A stretch of DNA of 64,000 bases from Anticarsia gemmatalis (taxonomy: Eukaryota; Arthropoda; Insecta; Lepidoptera; Erebidae): contig NC_134766.1 of assembly GCF_050436995.1 (NCBI RefSeq), positions 434,001-498,000 on the forward strand, given 5' to 3'. A model generated the notes under the pieces. It did no database searches. It had not been told where the DNA came from and saw nothing but the letters and a program-made list of their open reading frames with translations. This document shows positions 23,518 to 33,914 of this stretch, in pieces; the stretch's first letter is position 1, and every line of letters starts with the position of its first letter. The position numbers and the translations under genes are program-made.

Positions 23518-25320
23518 ATGGCGCCTCCAAAGAAAAGTCATGTATGGAAGTTTTTTACGAAAATTGAGGGAAATGAGAATCTTGTAAAGTGCAAAATTTG
23601 TCAAAAACAAATTAAATCTTGTGGCAATACATCAAACCTGTTTAGCCACGTAAAAAATATCCATAAGGCTGCGTTTTTAGATATGAATAAAGAAAATTCG
23701 CAAGTGTTGAACAATGTCAACTTACTAAATATCCACAATGAAACAGTTACAAAAACAAATGAAGCAGATTCTGAACCTGTTTTTCCCAGCCCTGAACCAC
23801 TGCCATCAACAAGTACAGCTGCGTCAAAAGGTATCCATGTCGATAATCCTGTACCTCCGCCATTAAAACGGCAAAAGTCGATTCATGAAAGCTTCGAAAA
23901 TATATCTGCTTATTCGGAAAGTGGCAATAAAACTTTGAAAGTCAACAATGCCCTCATCTACATGATTTGCAAAGATAATCAACCTTTCACGATTGTAGAA
24001 AATGACGGTTTTCGTAATCTTATGAAAGTAACTGCACCACATTACAAGCTTCCAAGTAAGACAACGTTGACTCGCTGGGTTGATGACAAATATGATGCAT
24101 TATCAGCTGTGTTTAAAAATAAACTAAAAAGTGTAGAAAATATAACACTTACAACCGATATGTGGACAGAAACAATGAGTATGAGAAGCTTTCTTGGAAT
24201 TACCGGTCACTTTGGTATATGTACCGTTTTTTCTATTACTCTTGGAGTATATCAGTCATTTGACCGTAACACTTCGGATCATATTGCTGAGATGCTTCTG
24301 AACTCTTGTTCTGAATGGAACATTGACCAGAATTGACACTGTCCAGAATTGCAAAATCTAATAACTAAGGTCAAGACTATTGTAACATGGTTCAAGCAAA
24401 GTAATACAGCAAGCAATGAATTAAGAAAAGCCACAGAAAAAGAAACAAAGTTAATTCAAGAAGTTTCAACAAGATGGAACAGCACCTACTATATGATTGA
24501 GAGATTTTTAGAGTTACGTATTGTAATCAATGAAATAATATTTCGCCATAAGACAGCGCCACCTATGCTTAATGCATCAGAACTGTCAGTTCTTTCTTCT
24601 GTGTTATTAGTTTTAAGACCGCTGGAAGCTGCTACTAAAGAAGTTTCTGGGGACAGTTACTGCACAAGCAGCAAGGTGATTCCGTTAGTTCATTGCTTGG
24701 TTTTAAAAATCCAACCTCTCCAATTGGAAGATTCGCTTGCCAATGAATTGAAATCGTTTGTGCTTAATGAAATTGAAAAAAGAATGGGCGCTATCGAGAG
24801 GGTAACTCCACTCGCCATAGCAACTGTATTGGATCCCAGGTATAAAAAAATTCACTTCCAAGACGCACTTGCTTGCTCCACAGCAGTCGCAAAAATTAAA
24901 GACTTTATGAAAAATACTACACAAAATATTGAAATGTCCGAATCAGATTCTGATCAATCTGAAAAACTAGAAGAGAGCTTTTCTTTATGGGATAATCATC
25001 ACAAACTAGTAAGCAAGAGTTGGAAATCATCACAATCAGATGATGCAATTTCTGATGAATTATCAATGTACTTGCGTAGTCCAGTAGTAGGAAGGCTCAA
25101 TGAGAATCCTTTAGAGATTTGGCAAGATCTAAAAATTCAATTTCCTAAGCTTTATAAGATTGCCTTCAAATATTTGACTATTGTTGGGACTTCTGTTCCA
25201 TCCGAACGATTATTTTCTAAGGCTGCTCAAATAGTTAATCAACAAAGAAATAGAATGAAAGGTAAAAGATTAAGTAAACTTTTATTTTTGCAAAGTTTGT
25301 CTAAAGAGCATTGGTTTTAA
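23518..25320 (+). pseudogene. hAT transposase, BED-finger type, internally deleted
   Basis: The start is taken at 23518 (aagATGGCG); an upstream in-frame ATG at 23485 adds 11 residues. The N-terminus carries a BED zinc finger (C-x2-C ... H-x4-H). A hAT core piece with T-T-D-M-W-T-E follows; its D is the likely first catalytic acid. After SEWNIDQN an in-frame TGA (24334-24336) occurs. The same frame resumes at once with a downstream part of the protein (24349 on), ending in a well-kept hAT dimerisation domain (W-Q-D, SVPSERLFS, QQRNRMKG) and a stop at 25318. The central part, which in hAT proteins carries the second catalytic Asp and the C/H motif, is missing. The protein cannot catalyse transposition. 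Confidence 0.9.
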
Positions 25321-25538
25321 TTAAATAGGTAAAGTGAAAGTAAGTTTTTGCAGGTACATACCTAGATTAAGGCTAGTACTAAATAAGTCTTTTGTTTTCT
25401 TTTACTGTTTTGAAGTTATGTGATATGTAATAAATATTTCTATTAATTTGTCGTTTATATTTCACTTGCAAATGTAGGTATAACTCATTTCAGTCATCTC
25501 ACCATTATCTTAGTATTACAATTCTATTTAAGTAACTA

Positions 25539-25579
25539 TGTAATGATAGTGATTCTCATAGAAAATCACTATCATTACA
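25539..25579. repeat. 16-bp perfect hairpin inside the hAT 3' region
   Basis: Arms 25539-25554 and 25564-25579 are exact reverse complements (tgtaatgatagtgatt) around a 9-nt loop. It lies 220 bp after the transposase stop and before the right sub-terminal repeats. Role unknown. Confidence 0.85.
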
Positions 25580-25815
25580 CTATTAGTTTAGCTATGTTAC
25601 TCTGGTATCTGATTCTACATTCACACCTGCAAAATCAAAGACCACAAATTTTGCGCATTTCACTGGAAAAAGGTAATATTAAACTTTTGTGAAAAGTATT
25701 CGATAGTAGAAAAATATCGATGTTTTCTAGCGATATATCGATAAACATCGATGCTGGAATCCGATGTTTTACATCGAATATAAATATCGATATATTTTTT
25801 AAGTGGACACCCCTA

Positions 25816-25823
25816 CTCAGGCA
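25816..25823. repeat. Right target-site duplication of the hAT element
   Basis: ctcaggca, identical to 22709-22716. Confidence 0.93.
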
Positions 25824-25943
25824 CATGAGTAAAATTGCGTTACTTCACACTAATTTGAGAATTGCAATGACTATAAACATATTACGATATCAGGCCGAAA
25901 CCGTAACTACGTAAAATAAGGCGTACTCCCGTCTCTACACCTA

Positions 25944-28900
25944 CTAGCTCTTAACAATGATCAATAACACAACTAATACTATAATAGTGACCGCCAACAT
26001 TAATATACAGTGCATCTTTCTATTCTTTCTCTGATACCTCTCCGCTTTCTGCAACTGTTTGTACCCTTCATGAACCTGCACCTGAGTTTGTTCTATATTA
26101 TAATCTATTCGGTCCAACACAGTACCTTGTTCATGCACCATATGCGCTAAATCTTTAAAAATATCATTCAAATCTACTATAGAACGAACTATTTTATTCA
26201 CTTCTTCCTCTCTTTCTGCTACATCTCTCGTATTCTCTTCTTGTATGAGTAGTAATTGTTTCTGACTTAACGCGGGCCGTTGAAATTCTTCATTGTCAAA
26301 TTTCTGTGTGCCTGACGTACTAGGTAATGAGAATAGTAAGTCTGTTTGGTTGTTGGACAAACCTGGGAGCAGGTCGTTGTCGTCCAGGCTTAGTTCTTCA
26401 AAGTTGGGCAGCTCGAAGTAGGCGTTGGATCGTTCTTCTCTGGACGTGAGCGACTTGAGGTAGTTGGACTGTGCTGTGCGGAAGGTGACGCTCAGGTCTT
26501 GCAGGATCGTGACGAGGGCTAGGACTACGTTTGTTGCTAGTTGCTGCTCTGTTTTATTGCCTGGAACATGTAAAAGAGCGGGTGAGAAAAGTAAATTAAG
26601 TATATGTATAAATATGAATAAATGTCAAAAGTTGTCTGATTTTTACACTTCTTACAACCAATCATTCTTGATGAAATTTTGCATGGAGATCGATGGATTG
26701 ATGAACAGAGTTATCCAGACAGTGATTTATCATAAGTGATAGTCAAAACTCAGAATGCTGGAAACTCGCAAAAGGCAAATTTCTTTAGCTTCGTGCCTAC
26801 TTAAATGCACAAAATAACGCTTTTTTCCCGTACAGAGGGGTAGGCAGACGTCACGCCACGTGCCACAACCTATACAAAATGTTCTGCCTCTTCACATTGT
26901 CATAAAAAAATACAGTTAAAGTACTCACCATGTCTAATCTGCGCTTTAATCGCAGTAAGATGCGTGTGCGCGTGTGTGAAGTGTCTGCCGATCTCCGTGG
27001 TCAGTCGCTGAATGTGTTGCTGTTCCGTCGTGTCGTCCAGCGACGGCCGCCGGATCTGCTTCTCATGCCGGGACTGTAGCTCCGACAATTTCGTTTTTAA
27101 CCTGGATAAATTTTCAAGCATAATTATATACAACTTGAAATAATTTGTTTACTTTCAGTGGCAGTTAAACACTAGATTCTTGAACAAAAAATACGGTATG
27201 ATTGTTCTGACTTTGAAAACAATTTGATTTAAATAACTGAATGGTATGTTATTCCATGTAATTGCAAGTGTCAAGTTTCTAAAATTGCTTGAATCAAAGT
27301 AACATGAGCCGCTATTTTTTTGCTAGCCGTCGCAAAATGGACTGCAAACGATCTACCACCACATAAACTGTTTAAGGTGCAGAACTATAATAACTAGTGT
27401 AGGTGCTGCAGTATTAAACGAGAATATCCGTCGGATGCGAATAAATGAATTAAATATTTTTTATTAAATATTTAAATAAATATTTTGGAACAACTCACAC
27501 ACGGTCATCTGATTCCAAACGAAGCAGAGCTGCTCTAGTACTATGGTAACCAGATAACTGATAAACATACTTATATACATCTAAATACATACTTATATCG
27601 ATATATTAACAACCATGCTCAGAATAAATACTCATCATACAAATGTTTGTCCCGGGTGGGATTCGAACCCGCCACACGCGGCGCTACGGTTATAGCGGCG
27701 AGGTCACCACATTAACCACTGCGCCAATCGTGCGGTTGTTCCGCATTTGCGGATGTGAATGCGAATATCCGCAACACCCCTGCTGTGTTGTATAGATTAG
27801 ACTTGAAGCTTCGACAGGACAGCAAAGGTCCTTCATCATGCCCAAAAGTAACTAAGCTAAGTAGATATTTAGATGGACCCTTAGAAAATAAACACACGCT
27901 GAAATTATGCAGGTCAAGGTGAAATTTCACTTGCACTAACACTATGTAGTTATCTACAATTCTTATCAGTATTTTACTGTAGTGTTTAAACACTACATGT
28001 ACTGATTTTTACACAGATAAACACTAAAGTTATGTTAAAACTAAAATGCTTGTTATTGATAACATTTCCGTAATTACAGATTAAATTATTTCCTACATTT
28101 TTATGTGGGTGTGTTTATATGATTTCATTCTAGGACCTATGACCAACAATGATGGTTTTTTAAAGGAGAAATAAACAACAGACATAAAGCACAAAAGGTA
28201 CAGGTAGAAGTCAGCTTCATGTGGGCAACACAAATGTTTCTAGTGTGTAATAATCAAACTCTCGAAACTTTCGCAGCGTGCACTGCACTAAGACAAAAAG
28301 GCTTGCTACAAGTTGCTACACACATATGCAGTTCGGCATTATATCGACTTGTGCCGATCGAGTAGTTCCTTTAGGTCCAATCGTCACTATTCGACGGCGT
28401 TATTGAGTGGCATTTTTCTCGAACATTCATCTACACATATTCGTCAAGTTTGCCAAAAGTTTTAACCCTAACACTTAGATCGATTCTATAATTGATCTTT
28501 TCTGTTTTTGAAGCTTCACTTAAAGGTATATAAGAATAGTAGTTTAATATTTACCTAGTAATAACATAATGTGCTTCCTCAAGCGCGTCCGTCCAGGGCG
28601 GGGGCGCGTGTGAGTCGGAGCGCAGCTCCATGCCGGCCTCCATGTCGTGCGAGTTGCTGCGCATGAGACGAACGCGTTCTGACTCATTGCCCTGAAACAT
28701 GTGCATTCAAGTTGCTTGATTATTACTGTGTTTCAGGAGCTTGTGGCTTAATTAACAAAAAACGTGCAGATCGATTTCTCAGGTTAAGCTACGGCTTGGG
28801 TGGGCATGATAAACTGTGGGTCATTTTCCAAGATCTTTGACAGTTGTTAACAGTAGTCAGAAGCTTGAAAGTCTACAACCGGTCTTACTGAAGAGTGTTG

Positions 28901-29981
28901 TGTTATAACCCAGGTAATTGGGTTGTGGAGGTTAAATAGGCAGTCTCTCCATGAAAATACTGGTATTCAGCTGTATCCTGTGACACTAGAAGTCAACTCT
29001 AACATAGTTGGAAAAAGCATAGGCTGATGAGTTATTTCTGTGTTTACATTTAAGCAGTGAATAATTATCATTTCAGTGAGGATTTTTTTAAATAGACCCA
29101 ATGTTTACCACACTATATTTGCCAGTATGGAGGCTTGACATAAATAGATGTTTCAGTATTGGATAAAAGCAGCAACATTTATGCAAATTCATTATTTAAA
29201 TCACAAATATAGAAAGCTAAATAAATTAGATTGAAGAATGTGTGCTTAAAAATATAATGTAATTATTATCCAACATGAAATAAATTTGACTGTGAAATGT
29301 TTTGTGAACCTGAATTTTTATGATAAATTTGTACACCTGTCCTAAAGGTGGATGCTAAATTGCCATAAAAGAAATAAGTAAGTAATATTGTATAATTGTA
29401 CAATTTTGCTGTTGAGAAACAAAACAGCAACTGATAAGGTTTGTTTTCGTGAGTATTACTTAGTCTTTCTTTGTATGTTTAGGAGCAGTACATTGATTTA
29501 TTGTTACTGTCGGCTTTTTGCTTTCTTTTCAGTTAAATGAATTCGATACATAGAGGCGTGAACATTTTTTTTAATTATGTAGAAAATATAACTAAGACTG
29601 GTTTGAAGTCATTATTTTTAAACACATTAAACGATGATGATTTACTAACTTATTGTTCATAAATAAACTTATAAACCTTGAAAGGGTAAAGTACAAATAA
29701 ATAAAGGAGTTTATTACCACCTTCAAATGCGTCGAACAATGCGACATATTTTGATCCATTTGCGAACCATAACTTTATTAATACAATATATAATTATATT
29801 CAGCGACCATTTATTACTCGTTTATTGCCGAAAATTACATCATTTAATATTCAAATGTAGTACACAAAACTAGAAATCAATAACAAGTAAAAGCACTTGC
29901 CTGCTCAGCGAATATGTGCCGGCTGTGGATTGCATTGTTTCGCATCAACACAAACACCTCCGTTAGACTTCTCGACACCAT
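25944..29981 (-). CDS. Syx16: Syntaxin 16 (Qa-SNARE)
   Basis: Four exons: 29981-29901, 28691-28555, 27101-26929 and 26560-25944, giving 335 residues (human STX16 has about 325). The N-terminal peptide MVSRSLTEVFVLMRNNAI matches the conserved STX16 start that in this family binds the SM protein Vps45. A helical Habc region is followed by the SNARE motif (about 241-305) with the zero-layer Gln at 275 in EQGTVLDRIDYN. A C-terminal anchor (about 315-333) ends in V-K-S. It acts in endosome-to-trans-Golgi retrograde fusion. Intron 1 begins with GC (GAGCAG followed by GCAAGT) instead of GT. No canonical AATAAA lies between the stop and the hAT insertion 121 bp further on. Confidence 0.95.
26815..26880. 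repeat. Short interspersed repeat scrap ('ggggtaggcagac' family)
   Basis: The phrase 'cccgtacagaggggtaggcagac...gccacgtgccacaacc' recurs in diverged form at 33470-33500, 36058-36118 and 21535-21570. Lies in the last intron of syntaxin 16. No coding capacity. Confidence 0.5.
27500..27735 (-). mobile_element. tRNA-derived SINE with intact B box
   Basis: The minus strand has a head with 'ggcgcagtggttaatgtgg' (A box) and a perfect B box GGTTCGAATCC (27669-27659). The tail phrases (acaaatgtttgt, catcatac, actatggtaaccagataactg, gaagcagagct) belong to a SINE family common in Lepidoptera. Inserted in syntaxin 16 intron 2. Confidence 0.85.
28299..28455. mobile_element. Diverged copy of a 'gctacacacata' terminal-repeat element
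   Basis: Starts 'ggcttgctacaagttgctacacacata' and contains 'tctcgaacattcatctacacatatt', both also found in the MITE at 32934-33146. The right terminal repeat is not recognisable, so the copy seems truncated. In syntaxin 16 intron 2. Confidence 0.5.
28795..29015 (+). mobile_element. Interspersed repeat family with copies at 36318 and 60540
   Basis: Shares 'aagatctttgacagttgttaacagtagtcagaagcttgaaagtct', 'gtgttataacccaggtaa' and 'aggcagtc..ctccatg' with 36318-36545 (same orientation) and with the inverted fragment at about 60535-60640. Non-coding; probably a SINE or the 3' end of a LINE. In syntaxin 16 intron 1. Confidence 0.65.
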
Positions 29982-30507
29982 TTTCACGGTCACTTTTAAA
30001 TAATTTTGCAATAAAAATTGGGGAAAAGTGTTTATTTTCTCCTATTCCGTGACACGACAATGATTGACATTTATGACAATCTCGCGCAGGTGACAGTTCT
30101 CTGATACGGATTTCGTTCATTCAGTTTAGTCGGATACATTGTGTAAAATGTAGGCCTTTTAATTTAATTACCGCTAGTTAGTTTATAAATAAAATTCAAA
30201 GAAAATAATAGGGCTGCCATATTCTCTCTTAATATATTTATTAAACAACATGAATAAGGAATACTTAGATTTTTCTAGTTTCTTAATAATATTTCGTTCG
30301 GGAATCTATCCCTATTGTTTTTGCATCCTGTCAAATAAGGCGAATAAAGCGAGGAGGTTATGTTTATAGTCAGTGACATTTTAAAGCACAGAATAATCAT
30401 AAATAATTCAGAATCTACCAAAACTACAAAAGGAAACACTCCGCCAGAAAACCTAGTGTGATGTGCCAATTCATTTTCACTTAAGAAGCTGCTACAAATC
30501 CTTACCA

Positions 30508-32199
30508 ATGAGTATGCCAACTTACGAACCGGGTCCGGAGCACTTTCAACAGTTTCCGTCCAATAGGATTATTGTTATTCATCCTGGATCCCTCTACGTG
30601 CGAATAGGTAGGGCTTCGGACCTCCTACCAGTGAAACAGCTGCACTGTATAGCAAGAAAACGCCGTGCAGGGGGAAAAATATACCGCGATTCCTTCATCC
30701 CGCCCAGTGTGCCGAAAACTAAGGAATTGATTGAAGAACTAGAAGAATGTCGGCTACAAATATCACATACATTACAATCTTGTGTTCAATCAAACGGAGC
30801 GAGGCGATATGCGACCCCACCGCAACAAATAGCAGCATTTAATCGACGATCATTGCCGGAATGTGTAAATGACGGCGAACCATGGCCGCAAGTTGAGTGC
30901 GACATTGTAATTGGAGACCTAGTCCTCGACATAGACCCAGAACTGCCATATAACATTCATTTTCCATACCGCAGAGGTGACTTCAATATTCACACGGAAG
31001 TCGGAGGTTCTATATCTTCAGTTCTGAACGATTTATATACAATATGGAGCTCTATCATAGAGTATAAACTAGGAATACCTTTAATAGAACTTATTAAGTA
31101 CAGATGTGTGTTGCTCATCCCAGATTTGTATTCCAGGAGCCATTTGAAATATCTAATGTCATTATTATTGAAGGATCTTGGTTTCGGTCATTGTTTCCTT
31201 GTCCAAGAGAGTGTTGGAGCTACATTTGGTGCTGGTATAGGTTCAGCATGTGTAGTAGACATTGGCGATCAGAAAACCGCGATATCATGCGTTGAAGATG
31301 GCATATCACATAAGACTACAAGGTTACGGATGGACTATGGAGCTGGTGATGTATGTCAAGCATTATCGTGGATGTTTCATAAAAGCGCGTTTCCTTACAA
31401 AAATTGGAACGAAAATATCCCAAGAGATGTTATTCTAATGAGGAATTTGTATGAAAATTTCTGCCATGTCAACTTAGATGTTTGCGGTCCACAAGAAAAA
31501 TCCTTTCTAGTTGATCATCCCGGTGACGTAATTAACAAATACACGTTACAAGTAGGAGATGAGTGTATAATATCACCTCTATCAATGTTCTATACAGACC
31601 TCCTGAAAATTACTGGTTCAAAATCAACAAAAATACAAAATCGGCAGCCAAGTGACCCGGAAGATCCTTTTGATGCAGAATTTTTGAGAGAAACGGGAAG
31701 GAAGCGTGAAACTGCGGACCCAACGGCTAATGAAAGTCAACAGTTCGAAGCGACAAACGAAGCACAGCCTGCCGCAAACCCTGATGAAGACATTGTAGTT
31801 GACACTTTAGAAGGTGGTCCTGGAGACGTGGTTTCCTTAGCTCCTGGACAAGTTTTAGCTCTAGATGCGGCTATACTACAAAGTATAGACCGTTGTCCAA
31901 ACGAAGAACTAAAACGTAAAATGTACAGCAACATTCTAATAGTTGGGGGAGGAGTCAAAGTCCATGGATTGAACTTGTGGTTACAAAACCGATTAGCTTT
32001 ACAAATACCTTATACGTACAAGACTGAGCAGTTGGAAATCGTGACGTCACCAAAGGACATTGACCCTGCAAGTACAGTGTGGAAAGGCGCCGCAGTGATG
32101 TCGTGTTTGGAGTCTGCTATAGAACTGTGGATCAATCAGAGTGAATGGAATAGATACGGGTTGAGGATACTGAGGGAAAGAGCTCCGTTTATTTGGTGA
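30508..32199 (+). CDS. Arp8: Actin-related protein 8 (INO80 complex)
   Basis: Single-exon 563-residue protein. The actin fold starts near residue 20 (RIIVIHPGSLYVRIGRASD). The body carries Arp8-type sequence such as GSISSVLNDLYTIW, VVDIGDQKTAISCVEDG and LIVGGGVKVHGLNLWLQNRL, and ends in LRERAPFIW. An acidic, poorly conserved insert (about 395-445) sits where Arp8 proteins carry a variable loop. Arp8 binds DNA and anchors actin and Arp4 in the INO80 nucleosome-remodelling complex in the nucleus. The start at 30508 was chosen because its context (accaATG) is better than the upstream in-frame ATG at 30463, which would add 15 residues. It is divergent from syntaxin 16, with about 530 bp between start codons. 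An AATAAA begins at 32205, six bases past the stop. Confidence 0.95.
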   Translation: MSMPTYEPGPEHFQQFPSNRIIVIHPGSLYVRIGRASDLLPVKQLHCIARKRRAGGKIYRDSFIPPSVPKTKELIEELEECRLQISHTLQSCVQSNGARRYATPPQQIAAFNRRSLPECVNDGEPWPQVECDIVIGDLVLDIDPELPYNIHFPYRRGDFNIHTEVGGSISSVLNDLYTIWSSIIEYKLGIPLIELIKYRCVLLIPDLYSRSHLKYLMSLLLKDLGFGHCFLVQESVGATFGAGIGSACVVDIGDQKTAISCVEDGISHKTTRLRMDYGAGDVCQALSWMFHKSAFPYKNWNENIPRDVILMRNLYENFCHVNLDVCGPQEKSFLVDHPGDVINKYTLQVGDECIISPLSMFYTDLLKITGSKSTKIQNRQPSDPEDPFDAEFLRETGRKRETADPTANESQQFEATNEAQPAANPDEDIVVDTLEGGPGDVVSLAPGQVLALDAAILQSIDRCPNEELKRKMYSNILIVGGGVKVHGLNLWLQNRLALQIPYTYKTEQLEIVTSPKDIDPASTVWKGAAVMSCLESAIELWINQSEWNRYGLRILRERAPFIW

Positions 32200-32204
32200 T
32201 AAGG

Positions 32205-32210
32205 AATAAA
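32205..32210 (+). terminator. Poly(A) signal of Arp8
   Basis: AATAAA starting 6 nt after the TGA stop at 32197-32199. If used, the 3' UTR is only about 20-35 nt. Confidence 0.55.
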
Positions 32211-33914
32211 TGTTTAGTTTTTAAATACATTGTTTTACTCTTATTTGTTATATACGAAAATACATATAACATGTTTTTACTGCCTATGGCAATGAAGGTT
32301 ACAGCGCACATATAAACATAGCAGCGCTTCGCCTTTTCCCTTGATGTCAAACAGTCGTCTACATAACATGCTCTGGCACATCACCTCGGCTACAAATAGG
32401 CGACGCTGTCCGTATGGCTCGCCGAACGCTGGTTGATGGCTGGGCGGCACTAGAATGCCCGTTCGGCAATGTACACCGCAGGAAGGTGATTAGTTTGCGT
32501 TCCAGTAATTACACAAATAATACGGAACGGCTCGAATTACGGTGACGATCCCCTTCCGTGTTACGACCTTAAAGTGGAAAGTGTGCGATGAGGCACATAT
32601 TCATATTGTATCAGGAGAATGGTGACAATAACAAGACATTTCTTGAATAAAAAAATATTTTATTTAAAAAGGCAGTAGACAATATCAAATGTTGAGTATC
32701 TGTTGAGATTCACTGACAACATTTAAGTACAAAAATATATTATTCTAACTAGACAATAATTTGAGACTGGCTATAAAACCTTACACTAATAAATGGATAC
32801 TGAATAAAATAACTTTGCTTATTGCTATGCAGTCTTACGTTTCATAATTTTCTTTAAAATATTATGGTTTATCTTGCACCAATAGCTAAATACTAAAACC
32901 TCGCTCAATTTTGAGTGGCACTCTAAAGTGTTAGGCTTGCTACACACATATTTGGTTTGACAATTTTTATCAAACAACAAAACCGACTCGAGTCCATTAC
33001 TGCCCTTGTTTAGCAATCGGTTTAAACATCCAGGCGCGGCGATGTCGAATTGCATTTTTTTCTGGAACATTCATCTACACATATTTGGCTATGCCGACCG
33101 GCTAGTCGATTAATGACCCACCGAGTAGGTATGTGTGCAGCATGCCTCACTCTCGTTTTCACACAAGTAAAAAAACAAGAGATTTAAGTGGTAGGTACTT
33201 AAAATTCAGCGTTATATCCGTATTTAGTCTCGCTTTCCTATATACCTACTAATATCTTTGGAATATATTGGTACAAAAGTTATGCAAGATTTATGCCCAC
33301 TGGAACAGTACGCTTTAGACCCATAATAATAGTCACTAAAGGCCGCCGTCTGCATGTGTGTAGCAGCCTTAAGAGTAACAAAAAAATAATATCGTTTATG
33401 TACCTACCTAAAGTTCAAAAGAAACAAAAATCAAGTCTTCTAGTAGTTAAAAAATAACCATAAAGTAACGCTTTTTCCCACAGGCTTAGGCAGAAACGAA
33501 AAAACATAGTACCATCATAAGTAATCATTAATTAATTTATGATAACATGCACCTAATTAAAACACCTACTTAATTAATCGTACAGGTAACTGGATTAGAA
33601 TAATACAAACAAACTTCTTTCGTCTAGTTAAAAGTCAATCAAGCCAATCAATGACTTGACTTAAAAATCTTTTATCAATAACACAGATTTATCTTCAACT
33701 ACGTATAGGTACGTATGTGCACGTGCACGCAGCTGAAATATGCACGTGTCGTACATTATGCATGTTTTGTAAAATATACGACAAAATTTCGTTTTTTCAG
33801 GCGTAAATTTAATTGACAATAACTAAAAACGTGCCTTTTGAAGCACTGAAAAGTATAGCTAAAAGGTTGCATAAGACTTGCTGAGATGCTTCCCTCATTG
33901 ACTGTTTACTATTA
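32211..33914. other. Spacer with a GC-richer island and MITE copies
   Basis: No coding frame is supported. A GC-richer, non-coding-looking stretch lies at about 32330-32580 (phrases gctggttgatggctgggcgg and cccgttcggcaatgtacacc). The MITE at 32934-33146 and a half terminal repeat (gtctgcatgtgtgtagcagcc) at about 33348-33370 follow. The rest is AT-rich, including the 3' flank of the XK-related gene. Confidence 0.4.
32934..33146. mobile_element. MITE with 'ggcttgctacacacata' terminal repeats
   Basis: The left end ggcttgctacacacata (32934-32950) matches the reverse complement of the right end tatgtgtgcagcatgcc (33130-33146) in 15 of 17 positions. The 213-bp body has no coding frame. A related truncated copy lies at 28299 and a lone end near 33350. 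Confidence 0.65.

Larger units (their letters stand above)
22717..25815 (+). mobile_element. hAT DNA transposon (3.1 kb, non-functional transposase)
   Basis: Imperfect terminal inverted repeats: the left end is TAGGGATATTCACTTAA and the right end, reverse-complemented, is TAGGGGTGTCCACTTAA. A perfect 8-bp direct duplication flanks it. Both sub-terminal regions (22730-22860 and 25690-25800) are crowded with ATCGAT, CGATATATCG and ACATCGA motifs, likely transposase-binding sites. A broken transposase lies between. The element is inserted in the 3' flank of syntaxin 16. Confidence 0.93.

Noticed and set aside
30463..30507. Upstream in-frame ATG of Arp8 adding 15 residues
   Set aside because: Poor start context, and the extra residues do not resemble an Arp8 N-terminus; the ATG at 30508 has better context.
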